Shown: positions 17,313-23,654 of the stretch, in pieces
How positions within the stretch are numbered: position 1 is the stretch's first letter
How the letters are laid out: each line of letters begins with the position of its first letter
Assembly: GCA_015680685.1 (NCBI GenBank)
Contig: MNCI01025486.1
Span: 162,013-185,666, forward strand
From: Gnetum montanum
Lineage: Eukaryota; Streptophyta; Gnetopsida; Gnetales; Gnetaceae
Reading direction: 5' to 3'
Length of the DNA: 23,654 nucleotides
The notes under the pieces: generated by a model
What the model saw: only the letters and a program-made list of their open reading frames with translations
The model's database searches: none
Told to the model about the DNA's origin: nothing
Made by a program: the position numbers and the translations under genes

Positions 17313-17318
17313 AATAAA
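17313..17318 (+). terminator. AATAAA polyadenylation signal in solo LTR
   Basis: GGAATAAAGATGAGCCC aligns with the same signal in copy 2 and copy 1. Confidence 0.45.
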
Positions 17319-17861
17319 GATGAGCCCTTTTGGTGATCTTTGTAGCACTAAGAATAGATTAATGTTTCTTTTTATGCATTTAATATTCATGCACTTTACT
17401 TTAATGCACTTAAATTAAGAAATTAATTTTTAGTTGTTAATGAACACAAACATGACCACTTCAAACATACATGTAGCACTTGGTAACGTAGAAATGCTTA
17501 ACATTTGGTAACCTAACAGTGCCACATGCATTTAGGATGTGTCCAGGAAGAGTGAACAAGTACTTGTGTTAGGATAGCTAGGCAGTAGATTATTTAAATA
17601 TTAATTTCCTCTACCTTTTATTCTTGTTTTAGGTGATTACACTTATAAAATACAAAATGATAAAAATCACATACCTCAGTTGCACTTAACCATAGACTTA
17701 TGCCTCATTAGTAGAACTAGGAAGACAACAGTTGTTTTAATTAGATTTCACATCTTAGAACCAATGTACTTGAGAACTTAAGGTTTGTAGAATTCAACCA
17801 GATTGTGCGTGAACACTTGTGATTCATATGGTTGGGTGTAGGGGTACCTCATCGCTCATCA

Positions 17862-20055
17862 AAGGATAAAAGGAAAAATGACATAAATAGAGGGAAAAAA
17901 GAGCAAGAGGTATTAGAGAATAATCCTTTTTTTTTTGATTTTTTTTAGGAAGGATAGGATAACTACTAGACCTTATCATAGTTAATAACATATTGGATTG
18001 TTGATAAATATGGTCCTTATTTTTTTCAATAGAGAAAACTTTACTTATGATAAACTTCATTCTTAAGGTAGAATTCTAACTCATATTTGGTTGATTAGCT
18101 ACACTGCTAATGATTTGAGTCCTTTCAAAAAATTTACCTATGGTGTAATTCAACCCTTGTGCATATGCCTTTGATTCTAATCTAGGAGGGCATCATAGTA
18201 GGGCATCTAGGTGGTTAAGTATTCTTAAGTGAATTGATAAGTATCCAGTGATATTTTATAAGTTCATTATGAGCCCTTTACTTGCAAAGTGTCATGTGCA
18301 CCCTATGTTTGTGGTTCTAGCATGTTCGATTGAGGCTTATGTTTCTCGGGCATACATCCTTACTTTTTATGTTATCTTTCTAGGTTTTGAACATGTCTTG
18401 AATCTTCTAGGATATTTCTAATTTTGTTCAAGATCTTAGAAATCCTTGGAACATGTCTTCTTGGTCTTATCTTTTTCTAGGTCCTTTGGTTTAGTGTGTG
18501 TGTTACAGAAATGGGTGTCACCCCTGTGTCAATGTAGAAGCATTAACACACTCCTTACATCATTCAAATGTAACCTTGACTATTAAACTTCACTAGAATT
18601 ATGACTAGGAACTTTTAGGATGTGTTGATATATCTTAATTGACACCTAGGTATTGATGAACTTGAATTGTTTCATTGTGAAAACTATAAATATCTCAGTT
18701 AACCTCTTCTTATATAACTTTTTACACATTTGAATTTTTCTTATTTCTGATTTACTTTTGGCATTTGTCTTGTGTAAAGATTTCCTTTTCCCTTGGATAA
18801 ATATGATTTCCTTCTCTCTCTCTTTTTTTTTTTTTTGAGTTTTGAGTCATCACTTGGACAAGTATGGCTAGACTTTGTTAGAATGCTACCTTACTTTCGT
18901 AGCTTGAAATCATTTGGTTGATGCAAAGTTTAGTGATTGGTATTGTGAATAAAGCTCATGATTTTCTCTATGTTCTATGACTTGGATGCCTTAAGCTATA
19001 AAAAAACTATAAATATAAACTTCATGTAGATCTTACAAATTTATTTATTTATTTGTCTTATCATATTAGATTGTTGTGAAAGATGGAAGATCTATCTTTT
19101 CATAAATGAAAATGGTGAAAAAGAGTTCATGTAGCTGAAGCCATTTTGTTGGGATAAGGCTATGATGGTGATGATATTGGGTTGTAATGCTTTACCTTAA
19201 TTTGAGGAGGTCATAACTATACAACATGGTGTTAGGCCATCAAGGTTGTGACTAGGAGCCATTTTATGCTTTCCGTGTGAGCATTGTTACTTGTTCCATA
19301 AGGAATTACAATGCATATTTTTTATTTATTAATTTTTTATTATATTTATAAAATACAAAAAATTATAAAATATAACATTATAAATATTCTTTCTTCTCTA
19401 AATGTGGCAACACAAGTATCACATGTATTATAAGTACCATATTTATTTTACAATTATTCAATGCAACGATATACACAAGTATTTTTGTAATTCATATTAA
19501 TACTATCTTAAAAAGTTAACAACTAGATCACATTGAATTTTGTATGATATAGTCCCATTGACTACAGCTAGTAGGACTGCTATCATAGAGAAATTCACTT
19601 CTCCTTGTTGCTCATAGGATAACCATAAATCATCAAACTTGAAGACTAGAGGTCTTGGAAGAGGAAAGATATTTTTCTAAGGTCATCTAGTAATTATGGC
19701 TAACCATTCTCTTAACTTCACATCTTGCATTCATGTGAACATGATAAGAACATGATAAGTTAGCATAAATTCCATCCTTCATAATCCAACATGATTAATA
19801 AAATTATTATCTTTTGAAATAGGTTGGAAAGAATCATAGAATTATTTAAATATATCATTTAAGGTAGAGTTTATGTAATAATACAAAGTAATATGATATA
19901 ACATGAATGATATAAAATATTATATTTGTATTAGCAAAAAGTGATGTTATGGTGATCCAAAGCCTAACCACTAAAATGATCATATAGATTATTAAAATGG
20001 GATGTTGGAACCTGAAATAAGTAAAACATAGATACACCCCAAAATTTATAGACGT
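17862..20055. other. Unassigned AT-rich stretch
   Basis: I see no supportable gene or element. A (CT)n run followed by a T run lies at about 18811-18836. A perfect palindrome, GGGTGTCACCC, is near 18510. A string near 18100-18170 faintly recalls retroelement pol, but no motif holds up. Confidence 0.35.
18811..18836. repeat. (CT)n / poly-T low-complexity tract
   Basis: CTTCTCTCTCTC is followed by 14 or more T residues. A simple microsatellite or homopolymer tract. Confidence 0.7.
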
Positions 20056-20059
20056 TTAT

Positions 20060-20140
20060 AACTTAGTGTTACCTAGTAGAATTGAACCTATAACCTAGTG
20101 TTACTAGGCCAAGACCTATACCACTAGGCTAACATCTCCT
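20060..20140 (-). repeat. tRNA-like sequence (copy 1), SINE-head candidate
   Basis: On the - strand, a perfect box A consensus TAGCCTAGTGG (20121-20131) is followed 32 bases later by a box B-like GGTTCAATTCT (20078-20088). The only differences from GGTTCGANTCC are transitions of the kind expected from cytosine deamination. The intervening segment contains GTAACACTAGGTTA. A related copy lies at 16196-16275. No clean acceptor stem is evident, so a tRNA-derived SINE head or old tRNA pseudogene is more likely than a working gene. Confidence 0.5.
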
Positions 20141-20639
20141 TGTTATATGAATTATTAAAATGATATCAAAATGCACATATAGATTTAATTATGATGCTGA
20201 GTACAAAAATCATGAGAAACTAAATATGTATAGAAATGATTCTAGTAATGTAAAGAAAATATGAAAATGCAACTTTATACATATGAAATGCATGGAAAAT
20301 GAGAAGAAAGCATGCAACCAAGGATTTACAAGGTGTCCACAAGGGTTACCTAAGTAGAAATGGTTTAAATGAAATGCATTAAAATTTCTGTAGTTTGCTT
20401 CATTGCAGATTTGCAACTATGTAAACATTGGTTCTAATGACATTTATGACTTGATATGGACTTGACCACATAGAATAAAACTTATTTTAATGACTTCTTT
20501 GACCAAACACTCTATTAAATCATATTTTGATCATTTGTTAATATGTAGATAATCTTTTAATTATTTTTATCAGTTTGTTAGAGTATAATCCTAGGTCAAT
20601 ATATAATCATTATTTTCTTAAATTAATATGTTTGTAGTT

Positions 20640-21880
20640 ACAAAAGATCATGATGATTTAGTAAAGAGTTACAAATCCTACAAAGGATAACAGAGCACAA
20701 TTTCTCAGTTCATAACATTTGGAACAATAATGGAAAGACCAATGAAGAATATATGAATAACAAGAATGAAGAATAATAAAGAACAAGTACACAATGATAA
20801 TATAAAGAAGTGGAATTGGAACAATGATCGTAATAATGTTCATAATACATAAAAGTTTTCAAACCACAAGGATTTGTAAAATTTTGAAGGTAAAATGCCT
20901 TATATTACAGAAGTAAAAAGAAGCATGAAAAAAATTCAAGAAGACATTACAAAACATAAAAGTTTGTAATCAGATCCCAAGAACCACAACCAAAAGGTTT
21001 AAGAAGTGACTTGATGTTAAGAAGTAAGTACTATAGGAGACAAGAAATCTCGATAATGTAGTATCTAGTTACTTAAAGAGCAAGAGAATATCTAAGTTGT
21101 ACCATATGTACCTTGATTTGATTTCTTAAATAAGAAAAGAAGGCCATCCAGAAGATTATGATGAAGAAGAAAAAAGAAAAATTTACAAATAAGTATTTTG
21201 TAAAGCATAGTAAAGNTAAAAAAGAAAAATTTACAAATAAGTATTTTGTAAAGCATAGTAAAAGGAAAGTTTATGAAGATGTGTTTTATAAAGCCTAGTA
21301 AGCTAAAACAAAGTGGCTTAGCCAAGTATAGAGACACAAGAATAGTGAATCTACTCTAAATATAGAAGTTCATAGTACATTAAGTTACGAACAATAGTTG
21401 TAAGAATTTTAGAACCTTATGATGAAGGAGTAGATGTAATTCAAAAAGAGATGCACTACCAGAGGAAGAGCAATACCACTAAAGCAAAAGAAGTTATTAT
21501 GAACATAGCATAAGTAAACTTGGGAGATATAGCAAACCCAGAGATGATATTACAAACTATTAGAGCTAGAAACAAGTACTAAGTGATAGAATTAGTACAA
21601 CGTGACTCTAATTCTCATAATTGGATTCATAAGGAGCCAAGTAAGTATTATAATACCCATAACTGTCAAGACTACAAGAAGTAGTTATCATTATGAAGAG
21701 AGGTATAATTTTTTATTACCATAATATCAATTTTACTACCAATTATGAAAACTGTATCTTTCTATAAAAGATCTTGAGAAACTAAGAAACACTAACATGG
21801 TAATTAGAGTTGACCAAGAGACAAAAATCAAGCTTTAACACCTTTTAAGCTTTAAATTCTGAATGTTACATGTGCTTGAA
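20640..21880. other. A-rich, coding-like but unidentified stretch
   Basis: The + strand is strongly A/G-rich and reads in several frames as Lys/Asn/Glu-rich fragments, for example MPYITEVKRSMKKIQEDITK near 20900. It resembles a heavily decayed retroelement gag or spacer, but there is no diagnostic motif. The - strand open frames here (20658-20843 and 21092-21337) are T-rich complements of this and not believable. An N with a 48-bp-period duplication is at 21170-21262. Confidence 0.35.
21170..21262. other. 45-bp exact duplication around an N: probable assembly seam
   Basis: The 45 bases at 21170-21214 recur exactly at 21218-21262, with N at 21216 between the copies. Perfect identity amid otherwise decayed sequence, with an N at the join, suggests overlapping contig ends that were not merged. 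Confidence 0.6.
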
Positions 21881-22064
21881 ATTAAATATTTACTAGTTGG
21901 TAAATAATCTAACAAAAAGTGATATGTTAGGAAATGTGGATTTATTGGTAAAATAGGTTCTCATGCATACAAAAGATTATATGGTATAGTTTTAATTAAA
22001 TCTTTATAAAGAATTTGATTAGCTTGTACTATCTATTTTAGTTGTTCATGCCAAGTGTGAGGAT

Positions 22065-22620
22065 TTTGACTTATCATTGTTTTTAATTCCATCTCATATA
22101 ATTTTATTTGATGACTCTACTAAGCCATTCCCTTGGAGATAATACTTAGTTACAACTTTGATAATAATGTTATATTCCTTAGCATAATTCATGAATTCTA
22201 TGGATACAAAAGAAAGTCCATTATTGGCTACTAAAGCTCAAGGGTATCCATACTTTGAAATTATATCATTTTCTAAAAATTGGATACCTTTACAAAATGT
22301 TACAGTCTTAGTAGCCTTGGCATCTAACCAAGATGTGCAATAATTAGTAGTTGTTAAGATAAATATATGCTGAGTCATTGATGACGGATTAATAAATTCT
22401 ATAGAATCTAAAGGCCATTATGCAAATGGTCTAGTTTCTATTGTAGTTTGTAAAATATTTGAACTTCTTAAATCTCTACCTTTAAATATTTGAAATTATA
22501 TACAATTTTTAACTAAGTTGTAAGTGTTATTGACCATAATAGGCCAATAGTAACTTGCTCTTATAACTTTATAAACTAATAATTGATAACCAATATGTCC
22601 TTCTTCATGTCATTTCTTCA
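22065..22620 (-). pseudogene. Integrase domain (HHCC zinc finger and DDE core), decayed
   Basis: A single - strand frame with few stops. The zinc-binding part shows HEEGHIGYQ (22582-22608), YYWPIM and NCI-FQ, where the last Cys of CxxC is lost. The core shows WPLDSIEF with the first catalytic Asp (22407-22409), then HIFILTTTNY, YGYP-ALVANNG and GNGLVESSNK with the catalytic Glu (22115-22117). The second catalytic Asp is replaced by Asn (VANNG instead of TDQG), but exactly 35 residues separate it from the Glu, as in DD35E integrases. An enzyme needing all three acidic residues would be dead. Confidence 0.8.
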
Positions 22621-22799
22621 AAGTATCATTAGCCTACTTTTGGTATAAAGAATTAAGATATATTCCTTCAAAATGTTTTCTAAATAACTCCACATTAATT
22701 AAGGTGAAATTAGAACATTTATATAATTCGTACTTTATTTTATATTTAGATAGATACAAATGAAAATAATAAAAAGCTAAATAAAATTTAATATATTCA

Positions 22800-23190
22800 T
22801 ACCAATAATCATATAATGGATTAGGAGAAATGGAACATCATTTTCTTCTTCAATAGGTAGTATGTGAAGAGGCATTGACTCTTGATCTTGAGTTATATCA
22901 AGTTATGCTAAAATTGAGGCTTTGGCTATTAGTTTGATAAGACTAGTTCCTCTCACTAATTTGGTGACTTTTCATTGAATATGATACTCTTGTAATTTCA
23001 TAACTCACTTAGTATATTTTTTACTAGGATTTTGTAGTTTGGCTAATGCAATGGTGGTAGAATTAAGAATAATAACAAAAACTTTAACATTTAGCAAATA
23101 GTAGCTTAACTTCTTTAGAGCTTTAATATAAACCTATAAATTTTTTTCTATGGATGAATATTTTAATTTTAGATCTTTCAAAGATATAGA
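22800..23190 (-). pseudogene. RNase H domain of Ty3/gypsy pol, decayed
   Basis: The - strand reads LKLKYSSIEKNL, ALKKLSYYLLNVKVFVII, ALAKLQNPSKKYTK-VMKLQ and TKLVRGTSLIKLIAKAS. These fit the usual gypsy order (Y(S/T)xxEKE, ALKxxRHYLL, then WxxxLQEYDF and xKLVKGxxLAxLL). Expected acidic residues, such as the Asp in the TDH-like motif, read as Asn/Ser (ILNSTT). Four or more stops are present. Confidence 0.65.
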
Positions 23191-23218
23191 CATCAAAGAT
23201 ATAGACATCAAAGATATA
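23179..23218. repeat. 15-bp tandem repeat in the RNase H region
   Basis: CAAAGATATAGACAT occurs at 23179 and 23194, plus ten more bases (23209-23218). The unit is a multiple of three, so it does not shift the frame, but each unit brings a stop on the - strand. The expansion therefore followed loss of function. Confidence 0.7.
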
Positions 23219-23654
23219 AGTCTCTCACCTTGATCAATGATATCTTATGTTAAGATAGCAGTGGTAATACTATTAATAAAGAAAGCATATAAAAAAATCA
23301 CTCTCATACTAAGAAGTAGCCAAATAGAGACATATATAATGGCTTCTTCAATAGCAAGGAAAGCATTCTTTCATTGTGCTACCTAATGCATAGTATTATC
23401 CTTAAGAATATCATTAATTGTTTGACTAGTTCAACATACATGGGAATAAATCATCTAACAAAGTTAGTTTTTCTAAAAAAGGGTCTTAAATCTATTTTAG
23501 GTAAAGGATAAGGAACTTTTAAGATAACATTAACTCATTTGGGATCTATCCTAGTTTCTTATTTGGTTAGAATATGACCAAGGAGTTGATCACTTTAAAA
23601 ACCAAAAAAAACTTTTTAATGTTTAAAGTTACACCTAATCATCTATATCTTACT

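Larger units (their letters stand above)
17025..17861 (+). mobile_element. Solo LTR of family A
   Basis: This 837-bp LTR has TGATGA at its start and TCATCA at its end (17856-17861). It is the reverse-complement relative of 6578-7469, and its last about 170 bases match 4657-4838 on the same strand. It carries a TATA-like box, AATAAAGAT (17313-17321), and a cluster of GATATTGGAGCC-like repeats in its U3 part. Neither flank contains family A internal sequence, and a near-perfect 5-bp duplication flanks it. Recombination between the two LTRs of a former full element is the usual origin. An open frame at 17069-17278 on the - strand is antisense to the LTR and not a gene. Confidence 0.65.
21890..23654 (-). 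mobile_element. Ty3/gypsy retrotransposon pol remnant, runs off the right edge
   Basis: Read on the - strand from the right edge, the order is the end of reverse transcriptase, RNase H, then integrase, which is the Ty3/gypsy order. The reverse transcriptase end shows LGVTLNIKK then, after a frameshift in an A-run, KVFFGF-SDQLLGHILTK, then RPFFRKTNFVR-FIPMY of the connection region. RNase H and integrase are annotated separately. After the integrase core comes TIPYNLLYA-EPILP, matching the usual C-terminal extension (near 21980-22010). Stops are scattered throughout. No LTR of this element is recognised in the window. The clade is uncertain; a Tat/Ogre-like element is my weak guess. Confidence 0.8.

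Noticed and set aside
18090-18180. Possible integrase C-terminal remnant on the + strand
   Set aside because: A few residues (SPFKKFTYGV) recall gypsy integrase, but nothing upstream or downstream in any frame supports it.
20078-20131. Functional tRNA gene
   Set aside because: Boxes A and B are good, but no clean acceptor stem is evident by eye and box B carries deamination-type changes; a SINE or pseudogene is more likely.
1-23654. CRISPR array, bacterial operon or defence system
   Set aside because: The sequence is plant nuclear in character, with a spliceosomal intron, LINE and LTR elements. There are no regularly spaced identical repeats with unique spacers and no dense collinear genes.

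Overview
The window looks like intergenic nuclear DNA of a seed plant. The evidence is a broken, intron-bearing plant 2-oxoglutarate dioxygenase gene, a plant RTE-type LINE, Ty3/gypsy-type retroelements, and a very AT-rich background crowded with stop codons and nested insertions. A conifer or other gymnosperm is my best guess, but that is inference. I find no intact protein-coding gene. Almost everything recognisable is a decayed mobile element, and the short open frames are remnants of these or chance.

Layout, left to right. Positions 1-4838 hold the 3' part of an LTR element, here called family A, on the + strand. It has a gag-like/coiled-coil coding remnant, a purine tract, and an LTR starting TGATGA. 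That LTR is split at 2341-4651 by a 2.3 kb insertion (element B) flanked by a perfect 5-bp duplication, ATATG. After a 1.7 kb unassigned stretch with a tRNA-like sequence, positions 6578-10520 hold a second family A copy on the - strand: LTR at 6578-7469, then a purine tract and a much longer version of the same coding remnant. Neither copy shows reverse transcriptase or integrase between the coding region and the LTR. A third LTR of the family stands alone at 17025-17861 with an almost perfect 5-bp duplication. The three LTRs share TGATGA...TCATCA ends, a TATA-like box and an AATAAAGAT signal, and measure about 850, 892 and 837 bp.

Positions 12000-13453 are an island of visibly higher GC. 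Three diverged copies of a 100-125 bp repeat lie upstream of a pseudogene of a plant 2-oxoglutarate/Fe(II) dioxygenase. The pseudogene keeps one clean spliceosomal intron and is cut off at the first iron ligand. There it abuts an antisense RTE-like LINE (about 13447-14760) that keeps its endonuclease and linker region but has lost its reverse transcriptase.

Positions 14800-20500 are mostly unassigned AT-rich DNA, with two tRNA-like sequences, a 21-bp tandem array and the solo LTR. From about 22000 to the right edge, the - strand carries a decayed Ty3/gypsy pol in the order reverse transcriptase end, RNase H, integrase. It runs off the window.

The sequence has two isolated N bases (12624, 21216). 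Each is flanked by a short exact direct duplication, which suggests assembly seams rather than biology. Removing the 20-bp duplicated segment at the first N would put the dioxygenase exon back in frame.

The best candidate for something undescribed is family A: an LTR family whose internal region appears to encode only a long coiled-coil protein and no pol.
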